Positions 36,901 through 47,897 of a DNA stretch of 64,000 nucleotides are shown here, in pieces. Source of the stretch: Limnoperna fortunei. Its lineage: Eukaryota; Mollusca; Bivalvia; Mytilida; Modiolidae. Where the stretch lies: the NCBI GenBank assembly GCA_944474755.1, contig OX104115.1, positions 65,392,605-65,456,604 of the forward strand, written 5' to 3'. The position numbers were made by a program, and so were the translations under genes. Each line of letters opens with the position of its first letter. Within the stretch, counting starts at the first letter, position 1. Below the pieces are notes generated by a model that was given only the letters and a program-made list of their open reading frames with translations, was not told the origin of the DNA and did not search any database.

Positions 36901-39900
36901 AGTTTGAACATTTATGATCCAAAACAGTTGCAATATAAAGTATTCATGGATATCATGCTGTATTTCGGACGGAGGGGACGGGAAAATCTACGAGATTTGA
37001 AAATAATGGACTTCGCATTGACAACTGATGCTGATGGGCTTAGATACATTTATTTAACTAAAGATGAGTTGACAAAAAACCATGCTGATGATACAAACAC
37101 AGCTGATGGCAGAATATATGAAATTAAAGGTAAGTTTGGCAGTTAAAAAAAATTATCTACAAATAGGAATTTTAGTGTAATCTGAAAGCTAAAAAGGCCA
37201 AAAAATTCAAAACGATTCTAAACAAATACAAAACTCATTTTAAAAAATGAAAACAAGGAATATAGCAGGGAGAGAACAATCCGACAATGAACAACCGGAA
37301 CATTTCAAAAATTTACATTTTCAGTGGCAACCTGGAATCCTGGCACAACATTGTGTAAAGCTTTTAATCTGTAATGTTCTGAAGAGTCATTTGTGTCGGA
37401 GTGTACAAAATGAACAGATATGTAGTACCATGATAACAACATGTATATTGAATTATTACCATACATGTATTTTCATTACTTTCTTATATTTAATAATATT
37501 TGTTTCTTTTTATAAACATTTATTTAGAATTTCCCATTTTTTTCAGATGATGACTTTTGTCCTGTCCGTACATTTCGTAGGTATAAGAATAAACTTAGTT
37601 CGGATTGTGTATATTTATTCCAAATGCCTAAACGTGCTATAAAAGACAATTCGTCTTGGTATGATGCGTCTTCAGTGGGGCATAATGTACTTGGAACAAT
37701 GATGTCTGCTATAAGTAATGAATTTCAGTTGTCAAAAACCTATACTAATCACTCTTTGCGAGCAACCACCATACACATTTTGGATGTTGCAAGATTTCCA
37801 GATCGCCACATAATGTCTGTTACTGGGCATAAAGCGGAGAGCAGTTTGAAAACTTACACAGGCTACACAGACAATAAAACAAAACACAATATGTCAAATA
37901 CTTTGAGTAGTGTTATACGTAAAGTAAATTGTACGAGCAGTGCTGCAAATGAACAATACCCGGCACTAAATGATTCTCGTATGGAATTGTTACCACTTAC
38001 AAACTCGCAAGAAGATAGACTTATCCAGGATATGAAAAATGACACAGACTTTGATGACATTTTGAAAACTATTTCACCAAATCAGAATGTGTGTCAAACT
38101 GTAGGAACAAACACTCTTAATATGCAATCTGTTGCCAGCTTTCATTCTCCAGGAATGTTGCCCATGATCAATAACTATGGAACAATTAATATCACTTACC
38201 AAATTCTTCCTAAGGAGGACAATTAAGTTTGCTTAGCTGTTATTATTTGTTGTTGGTTATTATTATAATAAACTTTAAAAATACTGTATTGTTCAACCTC
38301 CCACCCCCTCCCTCCCCCCACACACACACAAAAAACAAAACATATACAAGGGCACTAAGCCACTTTAACATTAAAAGGTAAATATGTTAATGAAACAATA
38401 CCGCATGAAAGCAATCTGATATATTTCACATATGAAATTTCATTTGCTTGCAACCATCAATGAAACAACCAATAACCCTTTATCTGATTATTATGTAATA
38501 AAACAATTACAGTCTTTTGTATCGGTCGATATAGGTTTTAATAGACTCAAAAATTAAATATTGACCTACGCATTCGGCGTCGGTCAATATTAGTTTTTGA
38601 GTCTATTAAAACCTATATCGACCTCTGCAAAAGACTATAATTGTATAATAACAATCAACCAAAAATATCGCGGGTTTAATTATAAATCAAACAGTGACAG
38701 TGTTTGTTGAGCCGAATAAATCAATAAATAAAATTTTAGTTAATTGCCAAACTTAATAATTTTGATGGTTGATGTGCTTTGTTTAGACATCGACTAAAAC
38801 AAGTTTGTCAACAAATATGCCCAGTAATGATAATTTTAACGCGATTATTCATCCCGGATAAATAACATATACTAAAATTAATAATCACTAAATCTATTCT
38901 GGAGTATAATGCACTACTGATTTTGTATTTTTATATCTGTAACATTAATAAACAAATTGTTATACCGTTAATGACTACAACAATAACGAGTTCTATCGAA
39001 TGGTATGTAGTGCAATTAAAAGTGAAATTTTTTAAACTAGATGTTGTTAATAGACTTTGAAAATTCTAAAATTAAGTGTCGTGCGTCAATCATATTTGCA
39101 TATTTTGTAATGATCCAAATTAAAACACGAGGTTGATTTTAACCAATCCATTTGGAACAAACTAGGGTGGAGGCTAGCATGCTTTAAAATAATGCCGCGA
39201 TTTGTAAGACTGACTTGAAGTATTTTAATGACTAAATATCGAAATAGATTTAATAGATTTAATTAAACTTTACTTTAAATTAAACCAGGGCTTATTAAAA
39301 TTGAATACTCATAACAGAATTTGTAGTAATTTATATGGGAAAATTCTTTCCTTTAAAGTTCTTTAACAGGAAATTCAATTATTTCACCTCGATAGTTTTA
39401 AACAGCAGGTGTCAATCGTCGATTTAGTGGTGCTCTTGGTCAGTATACGCAAACAAAAGTGTCGTAGATCGTACTGATGTGCACAGACTTCCACCTTTTG
39501 ATTAAATATATCATGCAAATAAAAATTGCAAAGATTTTGCGTATTTAACTCATTATTCGTATGTTTTGCTTGTTTCAAATGGATTACGCGCCATTTGTTT
39601 ACATCCGAGATACGTCTAATTACCGATGGTTACCAAATAGAAAACGAAGAGTATAACGGCCCTTAATGAAAAATTGTAACCGCTTGATAAACAAACGCTT
39701 TTTAAATAATTTTTAAAATTAAAATTCTTTGAAAATTTATAACCATTTTGTTATAATCATTTTTTTAAAACAAATTTATACATTGCAATTGAAAGAATAT
39801 AATTGTTTATACTGTACAATTATATTTCACCAGTACAATGAACGCATGCTTCTGAGCAGATGCTTTTACGGCGCATCCGCTAAAGTGACTAAAGCCCTCA

Positions 39901-42900
39901 AAATCCTAAAAAATTCCCTGCACAGGTTAAGTGTGAATAATCCAAAAAGATCAAAGAAGAAATGCCATATTATGTTACAATTAATAATATTCGACGATAG
40001 AGGACAATAAAACATTAGTTAAATTTGTAATTAATTTTGTCTGGGGAAAAAGGCCAACACCAGTGCTTTAGATCTAATACTGTTATAATCTTACCACTGT
40101 GGGACTGGTTAAAAACAACACATCCTTTCACATTGTCACATCTAAAACACACATAAAAAATACGAATATAAATATTTTTCTCTCAGGAATAAAACAGCCA
40201 AAAGCTTTAAACTGTGCATCTATATACAAATTGATTTACAAGTATATATAATAACTGTACATGTTGGGTAGAGAAAGCAGCTGTGACCATAATGTGAGGG
40301 TTTACAGTGCTCGATGCACAGAGCTGACCAGCGCATCCCTAGGCGGAGGGTATGGATGCCATTTCGTTGGGTTGTCAGGTCTATAATACAGAAAGCATGA
40401 GAACAGTGGGTAACATGTTTGGAAAGTGCAACGCTCTTTACACGAAAAATACCCTTTTTCTGGATGTCGTTAGAGTAGGATTGGTGTAGCCGCTAAAAAA
40501 GGCTTAATTTTTGCAACTCTACTCATAAACCGTACTTATTGAGTTGCATTTAAAATATTTGCCCATTAATCCATTTTCCCCAAATTTAATTGTTTATTAT
40601 CATGTTCTTGTCTTTTATATAGCTGACATACTGCACGCTGGAAGTAAAGAAATCATCCATTCAATCAATTGGAGAAAGCTTACACTTCATTACATCAAAT
40701 ATTTGTAGCTATAAATTGATGAACAGATATGGGTATTTTGCCACACTATGTATGTGAACACTATGTTCTATAATATCACAATAATCCCTTTACTCCATGG
40801 CTTTTAATGTTCAGGGATAGTACCCAGGTTGAAATTGTGTTGTTAATAGTCAAAACCTCTTTCCAACAATATCACCTGGAAACAAAGAAAATACGGCAGT
40901 CACATGAACCACAAACAACGTCGATACATGTAGGTAAAAAAATCAAAAAAAGAGAAGAAAAACTGTTAATCCAAATTCACAAAAACAAGTAACAATACAA
41001 AACAGACAACACAAACAAAATTAAAAATGAACTATGACAATTCAAAAACATCCCGAGTCATGTATGAGTCTATTCGTGATGGCGGCCGTAAAACTTTTAT
41101 CAAACTGTCACCAATCCCTATTTAGACAGTTTTCTTTTCAGTAAGAAAACTGTATATACAAGTGTTTACAGAAAGAAAGATGAAGTAATTGTTTTTAGTA
41201 CTTAGTAGATTTTGTTTCTATGACGATTCTCATTGGTATTTTCCAGGTAAGAACATTAATATTTAACGAATTTATAGTAACACGTCAGCGAGCACATTTA
41301 GTATCCCGTGGTATGCTGTTTGTCACAAAAATATTGGCTGCCGAATTCTAATATTTAAATATCAATAAGTGTTAATTGATTAATCGATTGGTATTTCAGA
41401 AAGCGATTATTAGTCAGAATTATAGTTTCCTATTTTTATGAACTTTTAAACAGTCATTTGCTTCTTCAACATCAAAACTCAAGTAAAAAACATAAACCAA
41501 TTCAGTTGACATAATTTTTCATCAATTTATTTTGTTTCCACTTAAAAGCAGATTTAAACTGACTGCTCTGTATTTATGTGAAAAAGAGTGCAAGTATGAA
41601 GATGCCCTTCATACTTGCACTCTTTTAAATTAATAAAATACAGTACTTGCACCCGTTAACGCAACACTTTGACTGATTGATAACTGATTGCTCACAGATT
41701 TTGAAACGCCTAAGGATGCCTGATTGATTGTTGAAAAATACATTCGTCCAAAATTATGAATCCGTCATAACCTTGGTGACCGTCAGCGATCATTCCAATC
41801 AGTGCAATCCAGAACCCGTCGTGTAATTATATGACGGATACGTACGACGTAATAATTTGAAGATGAAACTAATTCTGCGTCATTTGTATATTATATATGC
41901 AATTATAAAAAAAAATAAACGCTTGTATTCAAAAGAATAATTATTACAAATGTCTCGTTCCAACAAATTAAATAAATTTAAAAAAAATAAAAAGAAAAAC
42001 AAAGTACAATTTTCCTTTAGGGGTCCTTGAGTGGTTTAGGTAGTTGGTCTACTATTGATCACGTGGTCTGTCAACACTGAGATTGCGGGTTTGATTCTCA
42101 CTGCGGGCAGGGTGTAATCGAGTCCAATCTTAATTGACAAGGATTGCCAGTCTTCTTACCGCAGGTCGGGGTTTTCTTCGAGTACTCGGCTTCCTCCCCA
42201 ATAAAAACTGGACGCCATGATAATGCTGAAAAATTGCTGAAACTGGCGTTTAACATCATTCAAACAAACAAATAAACAATTTTTTTTTATTATATAATGA
42301 GCAAATGTTTTTTAAGGCAGGACACCTTTGCGGGCTGAACCATGTTAACCTTAAAAAAAAAGTTTCATTTAAGGCAGTAGCAAGGATGTTAATGTTTATT
42401 TTCGTAATCCATTATTGATCCTCTTTTTTTATTTCCACAACTCATGATTGCAGCTAATTCTGTTTTCTGAGACTTGTTACATATATATTTCTTGTCATAA
42501 ATACTATGGCGACCCGTCCCCCATTCAGTAACAGATTTATTTCACATTTAACAAAGGACATGGCCACTTTTTGACAGACATCATTTTAACATGCAGTTAA
42601 AAAAAGTTGCTTAAATGTATGCCTGCATGTTTTTATTTAGTTTACAACATTTATAAATTCAGTTATAAAATTGTTATGCGTAAGCAATGTTAAATGTTGA
42701 ACAAGCATGTCAATCAAAACATATTGTTTACTAAACATAAAGTTGAAAATGTTGTAAAATATACAGCTATTCTTGTCAAGTTTATTTAACATGCAATTAA
42801 AGTAGTTACAAAATACCTGTAATTAAGAGTGGATTGTTTGATTGCTTAGGGTTTCAGCAACATTTCAGTTATATCATGGCGACCAGTTTTTATTGGTGTG

Positions 42901-45682
42901 GGGTGGTAGGAAACCGGAATACAGGTTAAAACCGACAAACTATGTCAATTGAGTTGGAGTCGGACACACCCTGCCTGCAGTAATTCGAAAATCCGCAATC
43001 TGTTGACAAGATGTGATAAATAGTAGATGACTAACCAATCAGCCACCGAGGCCCCAATAACGTTGGGGAGAAATGCCTGCGAATACTGCAGTTTAGCGTA
43101 AAAATGTGTTAAAGATACGAAATAGTAATTTTTGAACGAAACGTCATTAATTCTTTAGGTTTATAAAAATTAGTTTAAACATTGTCATTCCAGTCCAGTC
43201 CTTATGTTCAAATAATAACTTATTTCATTGATTGATTGGATGTATGCTTTACTTTCAACAAGCAGTATTTCAGCTTTATACAGGAGAACAAGTTTAAAAG
43301 CAATCAATTAAGGAAAGATGGACCAAACCACAAAAATTTTGAATGCAACTAGAAAATTATGGGGTATGGGAAGGGGTGGAAAATTTACCTGTTTAAGTTT
43401 ACTCTTTTTCGAAATCTACAAAATAGATCCTTATTGTGCACTCTCTAAGCAGGTCAACCACTGTGGTCTGAGACCAGGCTTTTCCGTATAATAACCTGAA
43501 AACACCCAACGATAGGGCATCCCCTATTCGCCACCTTTGGACGCACTGGGCAGCTATGTGAATCCTAGTAACTTATTTCAAATACTCCTGATATTTTAAG
43601 GAAAAATTAAAATCACACAGTTATTAAAATATCATTTTTACATGAGCGTCAACTTTTTATTTTATTTCTTTTTGAGGAAACGAAAAAAAAGGTACAAAAC
43701 TAATCTTCAAAAAATCGGTCCGATGTTTAAAAAGTCTGTTCGTAGACTATTTACCTTTTTTATAAAGTAAAACTGAATGAATAACAAAGCGTCTACAATA
43801 TTAAAAGTATTACGCCTTTGATATTTTATTATACGAAAACTCGAAATTGTGACGCAAAATGCGAAATGCAGAATTGATTTTAATCTTATGCTTGCATTTT
43901 CGCATCTTTAACTCACATTAAAAGTGGTATGTTTAAATGCATTAAAACAAGATTATACACACCAATTCTTTTGAGATATCTGTACCAAGTTAGGACCATT
44001 GCTCCAGTTGCTTTATTTGTTGTTGATTCTCAAGTTTGCCGGATTATTGGACTTTGATTTGTAAATTGTATTTTTTTCTTATGTACAACGTCTTGATTTG
44101 TGAAACAAATAATGGAACAATAGAAATACCAATCAATGTTTATTGGCTCCAGTTATTCAGTAGCCGTCACACATTGATTTTAAAAGGAACAATATTTATA
44201 TATATATAGATATTTTTTAAACCTTTTAAATTTGAAATATATTTCTTCAATGTTCCAGAAAATATAATTGACGAAACTTGCAACACGTCAAATTGTTATG
44301 TATGATAAGGGCCAATTTTGGGCCCCATTCAAAAATTGTTCATATTTTTACCATTAAGAACCCTCTGTGTTGCGTTTATAAAAATGCTAACTTTGAATGA
44401 TTCATTTACTTGCTTCATTGCCTAGCAACAGTTAAATAATCCAGTATGCCGTTTTATTGAGGAAAAAATTATTTTAAATATTTTGTATAATTTAAGTCAT
44501 TTTAAAGTTGTATTTTCTTTAATAGCTGAATATCTTAGTTACTTTATCTTTTTGCATTAGTCTTACAATGTTTTCTCCCTAGAAACCAACAAGCAATACA
44601 AAAACTGTGCTTAGAAACTAGAGTTTTCCAGCTTTAACAAGTGTGTTTATAATACGGTTATTAAAGCCATTACATATGCATATTGAAGACAGACTTATAT
44701 TTCTACTGACATAGGGTTAACCAAGCACTGGCTCAAATCTAGAAACATTCGAAAAAATTATCTACATTCATGTATTTATGTGTTATGCAACAAAGTGGGC
44801 ATAATAATTTCCTCGCTGACATGCACATGATCAAGTTCACAGCACAAGTTTGATTATTTAAATGTGGATACGTCCTGTTGAAAGATTTTCTTGATACATA
44901 TTACTTGATTTGTTTGTTTAAAGGAGGTTTAGATTTAATACCACTTTTAGCAAATTGGAGGAGGAAGCCGGAGTACCCCTGATCTTAGCAGAAAACTGGC
45001 ATAATGGCCAATTAAGGTTGATGTCAAGCACACACTGCCCACAGTAAGGTCTAAATCCTCTTCCTGTGTGTTTGCATGCACATAACAAATAGTAAATGAT
45101 TAACAATATAGTATGAGCGCAGTTAAGAACATCTCTAAAAAATTTAATTTTCCTTAAACTGGAAGGCTCTTTTAATTGAATATCTTACATGTTCTCATAT
45201 GCGCTCATATTAAAATATTGTCGTGAACGTTTGTAAAAATAGCCATTTATCAAGAAAGTATATTTTATTAGGTTTTTGGTAAAGAAATAATACATGTACT
45301 TGGGGACAAATAAAAAGGAATGCTTACATTGTTTGTGAGGTACATTATATTATAAGTCAACATATATTATTTTAAAACAAGCTCAATATTTTTTATAAAT
45401 TTAGGGGCCAAATACACATCTTGTCACATATCGCTCTTACATGAGTTTTTTTATATTTTATTTTGTTGTTGTGCGTATTCATGGTGATATGCTTTTGTTC
45501 ACTACATTTAATTATTACTTTGTTAGCCTTCTTTAACCACAAGGTCATAAGTGAATTAAACCTTCTTACTTACATTTCTCTGCTTTTGCAAGAACATTTA
45601 TCAGCACACTTCTCCCCAAATGACCCATTTTCACACCTTGAACATGGTTTATTGCCATCTGTTGTGAAGCCTTGTTTACACG
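33702..45682 (-). CDS. EGF-repeat single-pass receptor (MEGF-like), 3' part, six exons reconstructed
   Basis: Join of 45574-45682, 40095-40141, 36075-36116, 35941-35982, 34641-34682 and 33702-33964, all with GT-AG borders and matching phases (1-2, 2-1, 1-1, 1-1, 1-1, 1-end). Product order: an EGF/laminin-type Cys-rich module (CKQGFTTDGNKPC, CENGSFGEKCADKCSC, CDNVKGCV), a stalk of three 14-residue repeats, a membrane helix (YMTCFAALGMLFLGIGAVC), a basic stop-transfer stretch (RNIHRKRTRNK) and a cytoplasmic tail with TMYAVIDE and a final EYIN. The pattern fits MEGF10/PEAR1/scavenger-type receptors that bind ligands or debris outside the cell. The 5' exons with the signal peptide were not found between 45.7 and 51 kb. 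A recombinase gene on the other strand lies in its second intron. The exon chain is inferred without RNA data. Confidence 0.7.
34641..34682 (-). CDS. EGF receptor microexon B (42 bases)
   Basis: Acceptor gtcattcag, donor gtaagtgtg. It encodes SNPDLKKTVLSDN, an older paralogue of the LDIELKTTVFTDN exons with the same length and phase. Confidence 0.65.
35483..35521. repeat. Perfect 17-base-stem hairpin in a receptor intron
   Basis: taccttgacctacatct is followed, after the 5-base loop gtaat, by its exact reverse complement. It lies between microexons A2 and B. Probably an intronic inverted repeat; too short for a typical microRNA precursor. Confidence 0.8.
35751..35890 (+). repeat. Fragment of the RT-family element 3' tail
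   Basis: tttcggagcacctggactga and the following T/G-rich stretch resemble 27830-27960. It lies just left of the duplicated microexons. The open frame at 35781-36041 is translated tail. Confidence 0.5.
35941..35982 (-). CDS. EGF receptor microexon A2 (42 bases)
   Basis: Same 42 bases, acceptor and donor as A1, 134 bases downstream on the minus strand. Phase 1-1, so inclusion or skipping of either copy keeps the frame. Confidence 0.65.
36075..36116 (-). CDS. EGF receptor microexon A1 (42 bases)
   Basis: Acceptor gtctttcag, donor gtaagtag. It encodes LDIELKTTVFTDN plus a split codon. Identical in sequence to the exon at 35941-35982, because both lie in a 134-base tandem duplication. Confidence 0.65.
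36436..38226 (+). CDS. Crypton-type tyrosine recombinase (DUF3504 family), two exons
   Basis: Join of 36436-37129 and 37547-38226 gives 457 residues; the intron (37130-37546) has GT-AG ends and a pyrimidine-rich acceptor, and the phase-1 junction restores an Asp codon. An N-terminal helical core-binding-like domain (about 15-135) precedes a catalytic domain with YFGRRGRENLRDL (catalytic Arg, about 179-182), DELTKNH (Lys 214), NHSLRATT (H300-x-x-R303), TGHKAESS (His 326) and LKTYTGY (Tyr 335). So the full R-K-HxxR-H-Y set of tyrosine recombinases is present. The family derives from Crypton DNA transposons and is often multi-copy or domesticated in animals. ATG 36436 is chosen because A stands at -3; the frame stays open upstream. 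No disabling mutation is seen. The last 110 residues are Ser/Thr/Asn-rich and unassigned. Confidence 0.85.
38267..38272 (+). terminator. Polyadenylation signal of the recombinase gene
   Basis: AATAAA lies 41 bases after the TAA stop, followed by a T/G-containing stretch. Confidence 0.6.
38486..38658. mobile_element. Foldback MITE-like hairpin, about 173 bases
   Basis: Two arms of about 80 bases are near-perfect reverse complements (for example gataggttttaatagactc-type sequence on both sides), with a short loop around gcattcggc. It starts tgattattat and ends aacaatca. Located 260 bases after the recombinase stop. No coding. Confidence 0.85.
38659..40094. other. Intronic AT-rich sequence of the receptor gene
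   Basis: No gene or repeat recognised. Confidence 0.4.
40095..40141 (-). CDS. EGF receptor exon: end of the EGF module
   Basis: 47 bases between acceptor tgtgttttag and donor gtaagatt. Joined after the previous exon it reads I-CDNVKGCVVFNQSHS, matching the C-D-x-V-x-G-C ending typical of MEGF modules. It leaves one base, which pairs with the phase-1 microexons. Confidence 0.65.
40265..40700 (+). repeat. Dispersed repeat, family B, copy 2
   Basis: Matches the block order of 4770-5140: gtgcaacgctctttacacga, tgtagccgctaaaaaaggct, and the 3' block atagctgacatactgcacgc-tgga with caatcaattgga. It contains an insertion-like stretch in the middle. Confidence 0.6.
40701..41566. other. AT-rich sequence, nothing recognised
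   Basis: Only short frames without motifs. Confidence 0.4.
41567..41643. repeat. Hairpin with perfect 20-base stem core
   Basis: aaaagagtgcaagtatgaag and its exact reverse complement flank a 5-base loop (atgcc). Imperfect pairing extends outward through ctgtattta and taaaatacag. MITE-like or an exapted hairpin. Confidence 0.8.
42020..42284 (+). repeat. tRNA-derived SINE, copy 1
   Basis: The 5' part resembles a tRNA with an A-box-like tccttgagtggtttaggtag and a B-box-like gtttgattctc. The 3' part has ggattgccag, cggcttcctcc, aataaaaactggacgccatg, gctgaaaaattgctgaaa and an aaacaaacaaataaac tail. Four other copies lie in the window. Confidence 0.8.
42831..43062 (-). repeat. tRNA-derived SINE, copy 2, minus strand
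   Basis: On the minus strand it reads ggggcctcggtggctgattg, then ttgcggattttcgaa, gcaggcagggtgtg, ccaataaaaactggtcgcca and ctgaaatgttgctgaaa. Diverged from copy 1. Confidence 0.75.
43063..44904. other. AT-rich intronic or intergenic sequence
   Basis: No supported gene. The moderately GC-rich piece at 43435-43560 may be repeat-derived but has no recognised partner in the window. Confidence 0.4.
44905..45090 (-). repeat. tRNA-derived SINE fragment, minus strand
   Basis: Minus strand holds actgtgggcagtgtg, ccttaattggccattatgcc, ggggtactccggcttcctcc and a tail with aaacaaacaaatcaa. The tRNA-like start is missing or unrecognisable. The open frame here is the SINE. Confidence 0.65.
45574..45682 (-). 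CDS. EGF receptor exon: EGF-like module
   Basis: 109 bases after an acceptor ctattttgaag and before donor gtaagtaag. In phase 1 it encodes CKQGFTTDGNKPCSRCENG and SFGEKCADKCSCKSRE, eight Cys in an EGF/laminin-like spacing. It ends with two bases (AT) of a codon completed by the exon at 40141. Confidence 0.7.
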
Positions 45683-45879
45683 CTTCAAAATAGAAGGTTA
45701 ACAAAACAAGCAATCCAAAAAACCGCTAAATACGTTCTAATTAATTAAAGTATACCCCCTTATAAAACTATTTATTTGAAGAAAAAATATAACATACAAA
45801 CATACGAAACAAAAACACGAAAAACAGAAAGATAGAAACCCGAACAAAATAAAAGCTTCTTGTCACCTATCGAGTAATT

Positions 45880-46270
45880 AATTGTAATGTCCAGGAAAAG
45901 GTAAAATCTGAAGGGATAATTTCAACCTAGGTACAAGTAACTCTTCTTTGAGTAGCCTCTTAGTCAACAGGACTGACCGGTCTTGAAAATTGGAATACAG
46001 AGGGCAGAATCCGGCATAAAGTGTAAGTTGTGAATGTCATCACGTTTGTCGTAGCGCCAAGCTTATAGTTTTTCCTAGTCTATTTCTAGAAGTAGGTATA
46101 AAGTAAGAGTCCGACCTAAATGTATTTGAGGTATTTTTAATTTCAAGCTTGCTATGGCATATTAAACGCAAATGGTCACTGAATTTAGCATAGCTCTGAT
46201 ACAAGACATCATCGATATTATAGCGGAATATGAAGTTAAATGTCTGGGGTCTTTTCTTTTTTGCTAGGTA
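45880..46270 (-). pseudogene. RT-family relic with catalytic YIDD region, minus strand
   Basis: Minus-strand coding, broken by small indels: RPQTFNFIFRYNIDDVLY (the F-R-Y-I-DD catalytic motif with an inserted residue), KFSDHLRLI, LEIKNTSNTFRSDSY, LEID, then a damaged YDKRDD and LLTKRLLKEELLVP. It overlaps the same family as 27430-27750 but includes the catalytic region. The block between YDKRDD and LLTKR is partly deleted. Confidence 0.75.
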
Positions 46271-47433
46271 GGTCGTCTATGTGTTTATGTCATTAATTTT
46301 CTTGCGATGGCAAATTTTTACATTTTAGCCCAACTTTAAATAGCTTGAAATTAGTGGTAATCTTGTTGTTTGAAGAACTAAAAAATGAATGAGAAGATGT
46401 GACCTTTATATGTTAATTACATCAATATTATGACAATGGGTACGAGTGATTGTCGTATTTATGGGTTTAAAGTGGAGTCGTTTATCGAAAAAATGTTTAG
46501 ATTATTCCGGTTTAAAAATTAATTCCACGCTGTTACTGGGCTGAAAATATCGAAGAACATTTACAGCAAAATACTGTTCAGCCTTTTCGAAAGGTTCTCA
46601 CAATCGGATGTTGATAATTTAATCCTTTCTCTTTCACGCAAAAACAATAGCTGATGTAATTAATTAGATATTTCAGTAGTCTTGGCGTGCTTTTGACCAA
46701 AATTGGAAGAGGGAAGGGTTATAGTTCTTGATCGCCGGAAATCTCTAATCCCCCCATTGCTTTGCGAGTGTTTGACTTTCTCCTCGCAAAATTGGTTCAA
46801 TAACGTATATCTTTGTGAACTGAACTGAATTACAAAGATCGAACTCTGTCACGAAGGACAGTAGCTATACACAATCTTGTATTATCAGGGTCAAACTAGT
46901 TTGAAGCCAAATCTAAAAATTATTTATACAAATATCTGGATTTTTTAAATGCACATATTTTATGTTAATTTTGCACCTAATTAAGAAAAGACATTATGTT
47001 CTTACACGATTATTTATTTTATTAACGATTGAGCTTAAATAACAGATATGAATATTAATTAGGTAAATTATCTCAAACGGACAACAATTCAAACCAATCA
47101 GATGTTTCGTTTTTTACAATGCAGTGACATTATCAACATTCAGTTCCAACATATAAGAAGATTTCGTTAATATATGTGTAAAACACACATTTTAATGGAA
47201 CTATTTGTAACATACATTTTACCTAAATAATTATTATAAAAATTTTAATTGTTTGAAGTAAATATAACGGTTTATCAATAATTTACATAAGCACGTAGTT
47301 TATTGTCTATCATTTGTTTTAATTATACATTAGACACTTATAAATGTCATTTATCTTAACTATGTATCTTTAGTGCATTTCCAAAGATCCAATGTTGAAA
47401 TACAATCAGATGTTGGGGCATATATAAATAGAC

Positions 47434-47436
<3 letters not shown>
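46271..47436. other. AT-rich sequence, nothing recognised
   Basis: No gene found; possible undetected 5' exons of the receptor could lie here. Confidence 0.4.

Positions 47437-47497
<61 letters not shown>
47437..47497. repeat. (TA)n microsatellite
   Basis: About 60 bases of uninterrupted TA. An open frame through it (poly Tyr-Ile) is an artefact. Confidence 0.97.
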
Positions 47498-47499
<2 letters not shown>

Positions 47500-47584
47500 G
47501 GTCTAAAAGAATGCTGCTGAACCAGTACACTTATTTAGTATCGGATCGACAAACATGACGATACAGCATAAACAAAAAATAATA

Positions 47585-47844
47585 ATATACAAGTCTAGAA
47601 GATTATGCAACGATACATATGACGGTGTTTCTTGTCATAAATTTAGACACAGACTGACCAACGAATGGCCTTAGTCATTGAGTGTCAATATAAATAAATA
47701 ACGTAAACAATCATATATGTTATGATTGTTTACGTTATTTATTTATATTGACACTCAATGACTAAGGCCATTCGTTGGTCAGTCTGTGTCTAAATTTATG
47801 ACAAGAAACACCGTCATATGTATCGTTGCATAATCTTCTAGACT

Positions 47845-47851
<7 letters not shown>
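47585..47851. repeat. Perfect 131-base inverted repeat with 5-base spacer
   Basis: 47585-47715 and 47721-47851 are exact reverse complements by eye, separated by tatgt. The right arm runs directly into a TA microsatellite, and the left arm is preceded by about 90 bases and then another TA microsatellite. No coding content recognised. Confidence 0.93.

Positions 47852-47895
<44 letters not shown>
47846..47895. repeat. (TA)n microsatellite
   Basis: About 50 bases of TA directly abutting the palindrome. Confidence 0.95.

Positions 47896-47897
<2 letters not shown>

Noticed and set aside
37247..37642. 131-residue plus-strand frame
   Set aside because: Lies mostly in the recombinase intron; only its last part overlaps exon 2 in another frame.
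47373..47558. Open frame with poly Tyr-Ile
   Set aside because: Translation of the TA microsatellite.
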